Source: an uncultured Clostridia bacterium (GTDB taxonomy: Bacteria; Bacillota; Clostridia; Christensenellales; Borkfalkiaceae). Taken from it: a DNA stretch of 24,146 nucleotides. The first letter of the stretch is position 1, and each line of letters opens with the position of its first letter. This document shows positions 1 through 6,839 of the stretch, piece by piece. The notes beneath the pieces are model-generated. The model was not told the DNA's origin and searched no databases. It saw only the letters and a list, made by a program, of their open reading frames with translations. Location: positions 1 through 24,146 of the forward strand of contig CAKQKA010000012.1 of the NCBI GenBank assembly GCA_934247855.1. The letters are read 5' to 3'. The translations under genes and the position numbers were made by a program.

Positions 1-1
1 A

Positions 2-1462
2 TATTATGTGGGTGAATCATTCGACGCCGCCGGTTTGAAAATTAAGGTTGAATACCTTAACGAAAAACAAGATCCGGTATTGGAAGATATAACGGAAGAT
101 AAATTCAATATCGATTTCAAAAGCGATGAAGTCGGTACTTATAACTGCACCATCACGTTAAAGGCAAATGCAAATATCAGCTTATTCTTCGATTACAGCG
201 TTATAGAAAAAGGCGGTATATTTACCGAAGGTGACGGTTCTAAGAGCTCTCCTTATGTTGTAAATACGGCAGAACAGTTCTCGCATATTGGTGATATGGC
301 AGGTCAGTATTATGTCCTTGGCGATAATATTGATTTGACAAAAGTAACGCCTGCTGGTAGTAATAACGAAATAGATGTTTATAATACTAATACTAAATCG
401 TTCAACTTTGACGGACAAAATTTTGCTATAACGATTGGTGGTTATGCAAAAGCAGTATTTCAAGGCGTAAAAGATTCCACAATTAGTAATTTAACTCTAA
501 ATATTAAACCGGGTTCAGAGATTAACACTTTAACTCTTTGGAGCAATGGTGGTAAAAACGTATTTGAGAATATTACCATAAACGGTTCAACAACCGCAAT
601 GACGAATACCGGTTTAATTTGTCAATGGCCGTATGATGCTGATAGCTTAGTTCTTAAAAATTGCACGAACAATGCAAATATTACAGGAAATTCACCTCGT
701 TTTGCAGCTTTCCTTGGGTTAGTTCGATCTAGTTGCAAAGAGATAGTATTTGACCATTGTGTTAATAATGGTAACTTGGAAGGTAACTCTTCATTTGTAT
801 TTATCGCTAATAATGCGCAACTAGTTTCAAAAATCAATCTTATCAATGATTGCAGAAATAACGGAAGACTCGTTGGTGGTACTGTTGGCTTGTTTAATGT
901 AAATGGTGCAAGTGAGGATGAAACTCGTCTTTCAAAGGCTGATTACAGTGCAAAACTGAATAACAAGCTCAATGAATTTTCGTTCGAATGTAATACAAAT
1001 GATTTTGTAAAATTGAGCAAAATGGTGGTTAGTGGTTCTAACGACGTTAGTTTGGTTAAGAACTCCGAAGGCTTTGTCGTTATGAATGATGCTGCTAAAG
1101 CTAAGTTGGGTGATGGGTACAGAATTGAAGTACTTGTTCGTGAATGGATTGCCGATTATGATGCCGAAGGTAATTTTTTGGGTACTGGTTATGCTGTTTC
1201 AAAGACTGAAACGTCGGCTGATTTTGCAATTCCGTATGCAAGAACTGAAATTGATATGACTAAAAACGCTGACTCTTATGAAGCTATTTCGTACGAGGGA
1301 GGCAAACTCATATTAGCTGGTATGCGTGGAACGAATACGTTTAAGCTTCAAACTCGTTCGGATAAAACTTCTTATCAGTACTACTGCTATTATATCTATG
1401 ATGAAACAGGAGCAATGAAATACTGCGGTCAAATCCAGTATGAAAATATTCAAAACGCTTAA
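2..1462 (+). CDS. 5'-truncated surface protein with Ig-like domain and beta-helix (GLUG-like) repeats
   Basis: The reading frame is open from the first bases of the window, so the true start lies upstream. The first GTG, at position 8, has no ribosome binding site and falls inside a domain. About the first 65 visible residues match a bacterial Ig-like fold of the Big_3 type (VGESFDAAGLKIKVEY, then a GTYNCTITL-like strand, ending in a VIE strand). The next 220 or so residues look like a right-handed beta-helix with degenerate GLUG-type turns such as NNGNLEG and NNGRLVGG, each preceded by a Cys-containing strand. The C-terminal 150 residues are of unknown fold. No LPXTG motif, terminal membrane helix or SLH domain is visible, so the anchoring mode is unknown and any signal peptide would lie upstream. 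Extracellular adhesion or scaffolding is an inference from the domain types. It is visibly AT-richer and Asn-richer than the housekeeping genes to its right. Confidence 0.75.
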   Translation, partial: YYVGESFDAAGLKIKVEYLNEKQDPVLEDITEDKFNIDFKSDEVGTYNCTITLKANANISLFFDYSVIEKGGIFTEGDGSKSSPYVVNTAEQFSHIGDMAGQYYVLGDNIDLTKVTPAGSNNEIDVYNTNTKSFNFDGQNFAITIGGYAKAVFQGVKDSTISNLTLNIKPGSEINTLTLWSNGGKNVFENITINGSTTAMTNTGLICQWPYDADSLVLKNCTNNANITGNSPRFAAFLGLVRSSCKEIVFDHCVNNGNLEGNSSFVFIANNAQLVSKINLINDCRNNGRLVGGTVGLFNVNGASEDETRLSKADYSAKLNNKLNEFSFECNTNDFVKLSKMVVSGSNDVSLVKNSEGFVVMNDAAKAKLGDGYRIEVLVREWIADYDAEGNFLGTGYAVSKTETSADFAIPYARTEIDMTKNADSYEAISYEGGKLILAGMRGTNTFKLQTRSDKTSYQYYCYYIYDETGAMKYCGQIQYENIQNA

Positions 1463-1497
1463 TTAACAGAATAGAACTACTTAAGTAGTTTATCGGT

Positions 1498-1530
1498 CTG
1501 CCGAGGAAAGTTTTCCTCGGTAGTTTTTTT
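1498..1530 (+). terminator. Rho-independent terminator of the surface protein gene
   Basis: A 12-bp stem (CTGCCGAGGAAA against TTTCCTCGGTAG, one G-T pair) closes a tiny loop and is followed by seven T. It sits 36 bases after the stop codon at 1462. Confidence 0.9.
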
Positions 1531-1544
1531 ATTTTTTTCCTCCC

Positions 1545-1586
1545 TGTCATCCTGAGCCTGCTTATAAACTCGGCTGACGAAGGATC
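1545..1586. repeat. Possible dispersed CATCCTGAGC / GAAGGATCT intergenic repeat
   Basis: TGTCATCCTGAGC is followed about 20 bases later by GACGAAGGATCT, so ATCCT and AGGAT form inverted ends. I recall this pairing as a frequent intergenic repeat in gut bacterial genomes. Only one copy is present here, so its repeat nature cannot be shown from the window. Confidence 0.35.
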
Positions 1587-1601
1587 TATCCGTCAGGCGC
1601 A

Positions 1602-1730
1602 TTTTTGCGGCAAATCTACGGCGCATTGCTGTGTTACTGTTTCGGGCAAAAGACCTCGATGACCGACAAGGTCTATCTCGTCCTTTTGCCCTTCGCGAGC
1701 CTTGCACTGCTTGTATCTATACCGCAAAAA
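1602..1730. repeat. 129-bp palindromic MITE-like element, copy 1
   Basis: The element starts with TTTTTGCGG and ends with the exact inverse CCGCAAAAA. The inversion continues inward imperfectly (ATCTACGGCGCATTGC against GCACTGCTTGTATCTATA). The centre forms another stem, GGGCAAAAG with CTTTTGCCC and GATGACC with GGTCTATC. A second copy of identical length and ends lies at 6130-6258. A shared tail of about 33 bp (1731-1763, ending AATCAACTTACGAGC) follows both copies. It has no coding capacity and could fold as one long RNA or DNA hairpin. A 76-codon open frame across it is just read-through of the repeat. Confidence 0.8.
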
Positions 1731-1798
1731 CATATAATAGTCTTGCGCAATCAACTTACGAGCCTTCTCCTTCGGGCGCATAGCATGTCAACAAAAAA

Positions 1799-1842
1799 GG
1801 CTTCCCCTTCGGGGAAGCTGTCGCGTAGCGACTGAAGAGGAT
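1799..1842 (+). repeat. Two-hairpin intergenic module, copy 1
   Basis: Hairpin 1 is GCTTCCCC-TTC-GGGGAAGC (1800-1818). Hairpin 2 is GTCGC-GTA-GCGAC (1820-1832). A conserved tail CTGAAGAGGAT follows. An inverted copy is at 6481-6525, including the flank TTTGATAAT, and related modules are at 6311-6360 and 6567-6612. The layout resembles REP-type elements. Confidence 0.75.
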
Positions 1843-1967
1843 TGGTTTGATAATATTAAAAAAGAGTTTTGGTATCGTTTTTTTGCTTATCCGCTCTCGT
1901 CTTTTACTTGTTTCACTCGTAAAATTGATATTCCCGCACAAAAGTTGCGCAACAAAAAGTCGAAATA

Positions 1968-2022
1968 TTATTCAATCAAAATGCAAAAAGTTGTTCAATA
2001 AAATTGACAAATATTGTTCAAT
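1968..2022 (+). promoter_or_regulatory. Three direct boxes TTRTTCAAT at exact 23-bp spacing (candidate operator)
   Basis: TTATTCAAT begins at 1968, TTGTTCAAT at 1991 and TTGTTCAAT at 2014, a strict 23-bp period. The third box lies between the -35 and -10 elements of the promoter for the ATPase gene, and the second lies just upstream of the -35. Phased direct repeats over a promoter are typical of a cooperatively binding regulator, but none can be named. Confidence 0.55.
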
Positions 2023-2032
2023 TTGATAATAT
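2004..2032 (+). promoter_or_regulatory. Promoter of the AAA/DUF4143 ATPase gene
   Basis: A perfect TTGACA (2004-2009) is followed, at 17 bp, by TAATAT (2027-2032); GATAAT at 2025-2030 is an alternative with a 15-bp spacer. The ATG at 2053 lies 20 bases downstream, with GGAGG at 2042-2046. Confidence 0.65.
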
Positions 2033-2052
2033 AAAGGTGACGGAGGCAGTTA

Positions 2053-3336
2053 ATGGGAATAATTAGCGATAAAAGCGTTTATAAAAAGCGCATAATAGAC
2101 AGAACAATTGAAGACTATTTACAGGTGAGCGGAGCAATATGTATCGAGGGTCCAAAGTGGTGCGGGAAGACCTGGACGTCGGCGTATCATTCAAAAAGCG
2201 AGTATCTGGTCGGCGATCCGACTAATAATTTTTCCAACAGGCAACTTGCCGCGGCTGATCCGTCCGTTATATTAAAGGGAGAATCGCCAAGGCTGATAGA
2301 TGAGTGGCAAGAAGTGCCCGCTATTTGGGATGCAGTGCGGGCGGAAGTAGACAAGCGCCATGCGAAAGGTCAAATTATTCTTACGGGATCGTCTACGCCA
2401 AAAACCAAAGGAGTTATGCACAGCGGTGCAGGGAGAATAGTTCGCGTCAGAATGAACACGATGTCGTTATACGAGTCGGGCGATTCAAGCGGACAAATCA
2501 GTTTGCGTGAACTTTGTTCGGGTAAACTTTCGGCTACTTTGTGCGAGAATATGTCCATAGAAAGGCTTGCGCATTTAATCGTTCGTGGCGGTTGGCCCGA
2601 AAACGTATCAAATAAAACTAACGTTCATCTTATGCCGCGTTCGTATATGCAAACCATAGCGGAAAACGACCTTAATTCATTGGATGACGGTGTTGAGTAC
2701 AATCGTGCAAAGGTGGAACTCATATTAAAATCGCTTGCCCGAAACGAGGCTACCACTGCTTCAGACTTGGCCATTTTAAAAGATATAAACGGTGTGGGTG
2801 AAACGCTTAGCCGAAACACGTTCACTAAATATTTAGAGGCATTAACGCGCTTGTTCATTTTTAACAATCAAAGTCCGTTTTCGCCTAACGTTCGCTCATC
2901 GTTAAGGGTAAAGCAAGCGGAAAAACGACATTTTGCCGACCCTGCCATGGCGTGCGCAATGCTAAATCTTACCCCCGAAAAACTCTTGGAGGATCTCAAC
3001 ACATTCGGTTTTCTTTTTGAATCTCTTGCAGAGCGTGATTTATCTATATACGCGCAGGCGTTCGGTGCAAAACTGTATCATTATCAGGATTATAAGGACA
3101 ACGAAATCGACGCTGTAATAGAGCTTGAAAACGGCGATTGGTGTGCGTTTGAAATCAAACTCGGTGCGAACAGAATAGACGAAGGTGCAAATAATCTTAT
3201 AAAGGTATGCGCTGATTTAGAGCGTTACGGTGGCAAACAGCCGATTATCAAGTGCGTTATTTGCGGTTTAGGTAATGTGGCATATGTCAGACCAGACGGT
3301 GTATTTGTCGTGCCTGTCGCCGCATTAAAAGATTAA
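2053..3336 (+). CDS. AAA_14 / DUF4143 family ATPase
   Basis: The 427-residue protein starts at an ATG six bases after GGAGG. The N-terminal P-loop domain shows Walker A GPKWCGKT (residues 33-40), a Walker B-like LIDE (81-84) and a sensor-like ILTGSS near residue 110. A winged-helix-like segment follows, and the C-terminal part is of the DUF4143 type. The end carries EIDAVIELENGDWCAFEIK, whose acidic residues and EIK resemble a PD-(D/E)XK nuclease fold, as is usual in this family. Length is typical. The biochemical role of these ATPases is not settled; many copies occur in accessory regions. The gene stands alone, with its own promoter, a terminator at 3381-3413 and repeat-rich DNA upstream, which fits a mobile or accessory cargo. 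Family assignment is firm; function is not. Confidence 0.85.
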   Translation: MGIISDKSVYKKRIIDRTIEDYLQVSGAICIEGPKWCGKTWTSAYHSKSEYLVGDPTNNFSNRQLAAADPSVILKGESPRLIDEWQEVPAIWDAVRAEVDKRHAKGQIILTGSSTPKTKGVMHSGAGRIVRVRMNTMSLYESGDSSGQISLRELCSGKLSATLCENMSIERLAHLIVRGGWPENVSNKTNVHLMPRSYMQTIAENDLNSLDDGVEYNRAKVELILKSLARNEATTASDLAILKDINGVGETLSRNTFTKYLEALTRLFIFNNQSPFSPNVRSSLRVKQAEKRHFADPAMACAMLNLTPEKLLEDLNTFGFLFESLAERDLSIYAQAFGAKLYHYQDYKDNEIDAVIELENGDWCAFEIKLGANRIDEGANNLIKVCADLERYGGKQPIIKCVICGLGNVAYVRPDGVFVVPVAALKD

Positions 3337-3380
3337 GCTTGCGTCATTCAAAGTTGAATAGAATAACTACAAGTAAAAAT

Positions 3381-3413
3381 GCCACGCGGAGAAAAACCGC
3401 GCGGCGTTTTTCT
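3381..3413 (+). terminator. Terminator of the ATPase gene
   Basis: GCCACGCGG and CCGCGCGGC pair with one mismatch around an AGAAAAA loop and are followed by GTTTTT. It is 45 bases after the stop codon. The rest of 3414-3483 shows nothing recognisable. Confidence 0.8.
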
Positions 3414-3483
3414 CTGTCCGCTTGCGATCCGCCCTTCCGTCAATACCAAAAAAACATCTGCATAGCATCTTTTCATAGCTACG

Positions 3484-3506
3484 CGCAAAAATCTTGCGGT
3501 TTTTTT
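3484..3506 (+). terminator. Short second terminator upstream of the pcrA promoter
   Basis: CGCAA and TTGCG pair around a five-base loop and are followed by G and seven T. The stem is only 5 bp, so it is weaker than the terminator at 3381-3413. It lies 11 bases before the pcrA -35 element. Confidence 0.5.
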
Positions 3507-3517
3507 AAAAGATATTA

Positions 3518-3546
3518 TTTACAAAAAGCACAAATTATGGTATAAT
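3518..3546 (+). promoter_or_regulatory. pcrA promoter
   Basis: TTTACA (3518-3523), a 17-bp spacer and a perfect TATAAT (3541-3546). The predicted transcript starts near 3552-3553, leaving a leader of about 90 bases before the ATG at 3643. Confidence 0.85.
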
Positions 3547-3553
3547 AAAAGCC

Positions 3554-3642
3554 TAGACGCAGGTGCCGGGTTAGAACGCAATCACCTGTGGCTACGTGTG
3601 GTGTGAACTCCACCGACAAAAGAACAAGGACGGTGCCGTGAA
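3554..3642 (+). promoter_or_regulatory. Structured 5' leader of pcrA
   Basis: Immediately at the predicted start, TAGACGCAGGTG (3554-3565) pairs with CACCTGTGGCTA (3583-3594), 12 bp with one mismatch, around a 17-base loop. A second small hairpin, GGTG-TGAACTC-CACC, follows at 3600-3614. The only purine-rich site is AAGGA at 3626-3630, 12 bases from the ATG, which is longer than usual. No terminator is visible. I could not match it to SRP RNA, 6S RNA or a known riboswitch. Confidence 0.5.
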
Positions 3643-6048
3643 ATGACGAAATTACTTGACGGGCTTAACGAACAACAAAAAGAAGCGGTGCTGGATACCG
3701 AGGGTTACGTCCTTGTTTTTGCGGGTGCGGGCAGCGGAAAAACCCGCGTTTTAACCTCGCGCATTGCCTATCTGGTAGAGGAGAAAGGCGTTCGTCCGTC
3801 CAACATTCTCGCAATAACGTTTACGAACAAGGCGGCTGACGAAATGAAAAACCGACTCGTGGACATGTTAAGCGATATCGGCGGAATGTGGGTTTCCACA
3901 ATACACAGCATGTGCGTAAAGATTTTGCGAGCCAACGCAAGTCGGCTGGACGGTTACGACGCGAATTTTTCCATTTACAGCGAAATCGACAAGTCCAACG
4001 TATTAAAGCGCATTTTGCAGTCGATGAATTTAGAACCGGATAAATACCTTAAAAATGCCAAATACTACATATCCGACTGCAAGAATAAAGATATCTCGCC
4101 CGAGGAATTCAAGCGCACTTGCATGGTCGCAGATGCCGGCACGTATGCGCAGATTTATTATATTTACGATGAAGAACTGAAGCGTTCCAACGCCTTCGAT
4201 TTTGACGATTTATTAGTTAAAACCTATCATCTTTTAAGCGACGACGCCGAAGTGCGCGAATATTATTCGCAAAAATTTCAATACATTCATATAGACGAGT
4301 TTCAGGATACCAACGAAATTCAGATGTCGATTGCAAGGATGCTTAGTGCAGGGCACGGAAATTTGTTCGTAGTCGGCGACGACGACCAGAGTATTTACGG
4401 CTGGCGCGGTGCTGAAATCAAGAATATTCTCGATTTCGAGCGTACTTTTCGCGGCGCAAAAGTGCATAAGTTAGAGCAAAATTACCGTTCGACCAAAAAC
4501 ATATTAAAACTTGCAAACAAGATCATTGCGGGTAACTCGGTAAGAAAGAAAAAAGAGCTTTGGACGGATAACGACGACGGCGAAAAAGTCGAGGTCAAAA
4601 TCGCTCCCGACGGCGAGGAAGAGGCAACGTACGTTGCGTTGAAAATTCGTCAAGCCATAAATCAAGGCGCGTCTCCGCGGGATTTTGCGGTGCTTATGCG
4701 CGTAAACGCTTTGTCGCGCGGGTTCGAGCAAGAATTTATAAAATACGGCATACCGTATAAAGTTTTCGGCGGTTTCAAGTTCTTCGAGCGTAAAGAAATT
4801 AAGGATTTGGCGGCATATTTCCGCGTTTTAACTAATCCGCTCGATAACGAGAGTTTGCTCAGAATTATAAACGTGCCTAAGCGCGGAATAGGCGATAAGA
4901 CGATCGAAACCCTGCGCGCATACGCTACCGACTACGATCTGAGCATTTTCGACGGGCTTTGCGATGCCGATAAATTGCCGCTATCCGCGTCGGCACGCAA
5001 TAAACTGACCGATTTTCGCAAGCTTATAAGCAAGCTGACCACGGCAACGCAGGTCATGCCTTTGCGTGATATTTTTAACGAAGTTGTGGAAAAAACTGCG
5101 TTTTTGTCGCAGTTCGACGAGGATACCGAGGAAAACCACAGCAAAAAGATGAACGTAAGCGAATTTCAGAACTCAATCGAGGAATTCGCCAAGTTAAACG
5201 ACGGCGCGTCGCTTTCGGATTATCTGAATTCGATTACGTTGTCCAGCGATACCGACGAGATCGAGGACGGCAACTTTGTCTCGATCGCAACTATTCACGC
5301 AGTCAAGGGGTTAGAGTTTCCAACGGTTTTCGTAAGCGGGCTGGAAGAGGGGATTTTCCCGCTCTCCCGCGCGTCGGAAAACATTTCCGATATGGAAGAA
5401 GAGCGCCGTCTTATGTACGTTGCAATCACCCGTGCGGAGAAAAAGTTATATTTAACCCGTGCGCAAAACCGATTTTTATACGGCAAACGTCAGTATATGG
5501 ATCAAAGCACGTTCTTAAAAGAAATCGCCCCGGAGCCGAAAAAATTCCAACGCCCGTCGTACGATTCTTATGCGGATGACGGCTATCGTTCGCGTTCGGA
5601 CGGCGGTTACGGCAGCGGTTATAGCGGCGGATATAATAGCGGCTATAGCGGCGGTTACGGCTCGCGAGGGTATAGTAATTACGGCGAAAAGTCGGGCTAT
5701 AGGTCGAATAACGGCAATTTTGGGCGTTCGGCGGACGATTATGTTCCCGATTATGGCTCGCAGGAGAATACCGCGCCGACATCGTCCGGTATCGGCTCGT
5801 CTGGCTTTTCGGCGGGCGGTGCAAAAAAGATGTTTCAGTCCGGAGCAAAGCCGACATTGCAAAAAGTTGCAGGCAAGGATATGTCCGGTTATCGCGCGGG
5901 CGCAAAAGTCCGCCACGTTAAATTCGGAGAGGGTACTATCGTCAGCGTCAGCGGCGAGGGTAAGAATTTTATCGCCGTCGTTGCTTTTCCGGGTATCGGC
6001 ATAAAGTCTTTAGCCGTGGCATATGCCCCGATGGACTTGATTAAGTAG
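3643..6048 (+). CDS. pcrA: ATP-dependent 3'-5' DNA helicase of the UvrD/PcrA family
   Basis: This superfamily 1A helicase unwinds DNA in nucleotide excision repair and clears RecA and stalled polymerase; in Bacillota PcrA is usually essential. All motifs are visible: Walker A AGAGSGKT (27-34), Ia ITFTNKAADEM, II DEFQD (about 218-222), III GDDDQSIYGWRGA, IV EQNYRST, V TIHAVKGLEF and VI YVAITRAEK (about 590). The protein has 801 residues, longer than the usual 720-750. The excess is a Gly/Tyr/Ser-rich stretch at about 640-690, between the helicase core and a conserved C-terminal Tudor-like domain (GAKVRHVKFGEGTI, near 750-801) that in PcrA contacts RNA polymerase. It has its own promoter and a structured leader. 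ligA, its usual operon partner, lies 790 bases downstream, beyond a repeat patch. Confidence 0.95.
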   Translation: MTKLLDGLNEQQKEAVLDTEGYVLVFAGAGSGKTRVLTSRIAYLVEEKGVRPSNILAITFTNKAADEMKNRLVDMLSDIGGMWVSTIHSMCVKILRANASRLDGYDANFSIYSEIDKSNVLKRILQSMNLEPDKYLKNAKYYISDCKNKDISPEEFKRTCMVADAGTYAQIYYIYDEELKRSNAFDFDDLLVKTYHLLSDDAEVREYYSQKFQYIHIDEFQDTNEIQMSIARMLSAGHGNLFVVGDDDQSIYGWRGAEIKNILDFERTFRGAKVHKLEQNYRSTKNILKLANKIIAGNSVRKKKELWTDNDDGEKVEVKIAPDGEEEATYVALKIRQAINQGASPRDFAVLMRVNALSRGFEQEFIKYGIPYKVFGGFKFFERKEIKDLAAYFRVLTNPLDNESLLRIINVPKRGIGDKTIETLRAYATDYDLSIFDGLCDADKLPLSASARNKLTDFRKLISKLTTATQVMPLRDIFNEVVEKTAFLSQFDEDTEENHSKKMNVSEFQNSIEEFAKLNDGASLSDYLNSITLSSDTDEIEDGNFVSIATIHAVKGLEFPTVFVSGLEEGIFPLSRASENISDMEEERRLMYVAITRAEKKLYLTRAQNRFLYGKRQYMDQSTFLKEIAPEPKKFQRPSYDSYADDGYRSRSDGGYGSGYSGGYNSGYSGGYGSRGYSNYGEKSGYRSNNGNFGRSADDYVPDYGSQENTAPTSSGIGSSGFSAGGAKKMFQSGAKPTLQKVAGKDMSGYRAGAKVRHVKFGEGTIVSVSGEGKNFIAVVAFPGIGIKSLAVAYAPMDLIK

Positions 6049-6064
6049 TTTTTAGGGCTTATTT

Positions 6065-6134
6065 GCTGCGCATTGCAGCGTTACTGCTTCGGGCAAAAGA
6101 TTTCGATGACCATATAGGTCTATCTCATCTTTTT
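6065..6134. repeat. Partial copy of the 129-bp palindromic element
   Basis: GCGCATTGC (6068-6076), then a segment close to 1633-1684 of copy 1, including TTACTGCTTCGGGCAAAAGA, GATGACC and GGTCTATCTCATC. It keeps the left-central half and its inner stem, then runs directly into the full copy at 6130. The right end is missing, which suggests recombination or nested insertion at the shared TTTTTGC. Confidence 0.65.
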
Positions 6135-6258
6135 GCGGCATATATACGGCGCATTGCTGCGTTAACTGCCGTCGTTCCAAGACCATAATGACCACAAAGG
6201 TCTATTATGTCCTTCTCGCTCGGCGAGCCTTGCAATGCTTGTATCTATACCGCAAAAA
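6130..6258. repeat. 129-bp palindromic MITE-like element, copy 2
   Basis: It has the same length and the same 9-bp ends as 1602-1730. The inner stem differs in sequence but pairs better: CATAATGACC against GGTCTATTATG, where copy 1 has CTCGATGACC against GGTCTATCTCG. This is co-variation of the two arms. The outer arms ATATATACGGCGCATTGC and GCAATGCTTGTATCTATA remain complementary over most positions. The conserved 33-bp tail follows at 6259-6291. Confidence 0.8.
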
Positions 6259-6276
6259 TATATAACAGTCTTGCAC

Positions 6277-6306
6277 AATCAACTCACGAGCTTTCCCCAA
6301 GCGGGG
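6277..6306. repeat. 30-bp direct repeat, copy 1
   Basis: It begins AATCAACTCACGAGC and ends CCAAGCGGGG, and is identical to 6553-6582. The first half is also in the tail of the palindromic element near 1749-1763 (one difference). The second half forms a CCCC-AAGC-GGGG hairpin. Confidence 0.85.
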
Positions 6307-6310
6307 CAAA

Positions 6311-6360
6311 CTCTCCCATTGAATTGGGAGAGGTGTCAGCCAAGGGCTGACGGAGAGGGT
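6311..6360 (+). repeat. Two-hairpin intergenic module, copy 3
   Basis: Hairpin 1 is CTCTCCCA with TGGGAGAG (6311-6332). Hairpin 2 is GTCAGCC-AAG-GGCTGAC (6335-6351). Tail GGAGAGGGT. It has the same architecture as 1799-1842 with different stem sequences that still pair. Confidence 0.75.
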
Positions 6361-6480
6361 GCGTCCGCCGCATAGGCGAAGTGGGTTTTATGAGCAATGC
6401 GAATAAAAGCCGAGAGAGGATAGAAGAGTCGATACTAAAAATTCAGTTTTTTCTAACAATGGCTGCGAATTATCAAAACG

Positions 6481-6525
6481 ATCCTCTTCAGTCGCTACGC
6501 GACAGCTTCCCCGAAGGGGGAAGCC
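6481..6525 (-). repeat. Two-hairpin intergenic module, copy 2 (inverted)
   Basis: This is the reverse complement of the 1799-1842 module, nearly identical, with ATCCTCTTCAGTCGC at its left end and AAGCC at its right end. The flank ATTATCAAAA (6470-6479) matches the flank of copy 1 as well. The bases between 6361 and 6470 show no gene or motif I recognise. Confidence 0.8.
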
Positions 6526-6552
6526 TTAACTCCGCAAAAAATAGCCGTATAT

Positions 6553-6612
6553 AATCAACTCACGAGCTTTCCCCAAGCGGGGAGAGTGTCAGCGTAGCTG
6601 ACGAGAGAGGAT
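6553..6612 (+). repeat. 30-bp direct repeat copy 2, fused to two-hairpin module copy 4
   Basis: The first 30 bases are identical to 6277-6306. Hairpin 1 is CTTTCCCC-AAGC-GGGGAGAG (6567-6586). Hairpin 2 is GTCAGC-GTA-GCTGAC (6588-6602). The tail is GAGAGAGGAT. A degenerate fifth fragment, ACGATCCTTTTCAGTCG, lies near 6669-6686. Confidence 0.75.
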
Positions 6613-6737
6613 AAAAACGCCAATTCTAAAGAACACACCTTATCTAACAAGGATACACGAATTATTTAAACGATCCTTTTCAGTCGTTCTATCGCGTGTC
6701 CGACATTGCGAAGAAAGGTGTACTACAAAATCCCCGT

Positions 6738-6754
6738 CTATAAGTCGATTATCG
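6738..6754 (+). repeat. 17-bp dispersed intergenic motif, copy 1
   Basis: CTATAAGTCGATTATCG. Here it is framed by CCCG (6733-6736) and CGGG (6753-6756), which could pair. Other copies are at 10740, 11426 and (inverted) 16110. It lies 86 bases before the ligA start. Confidence 0.75.
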
Positions 6755-6839
6755 GGTACTTATAAATAAAAACAACCTCGGCAAACGCCATAAAAAAAGT
6801 AAATCGGTCGCGTTTTTCTTATTGCGACAAGGACGAAAA

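Noticed and set aside
1605..1835. Small coding frame over the palindromic element
   Set aside because: It runs through repeat DNA and its sequence is not preserved in the second copy.
3552..3642. SRP RNA, 6S RNA or tmRNA in the pcrA leader
   Set aside because: Conserved SRP (GGAAG, AGCAG), 6S bubble and tmRNA elements are absent; it is too short for the latter two.
5570..6004. Long plus-strand open frame in the PcrA tail, and minus-strand frames at 5426-5916
   Set aside because: These are shadows created by the repetitive Gly/Tyr/Ser codons; no start signals and no recognisable protein.
6822..6839. TTG start of ligA
   Set aside because: The TTG precedes the AAGGA ribosome binding site, which fits ATG 6840.
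6049..6839. CRISPR array or IS element in the repeat patch
   Set aside because: Repeats are unevenly spaced, of several families, and no cas or transposase gene is present.
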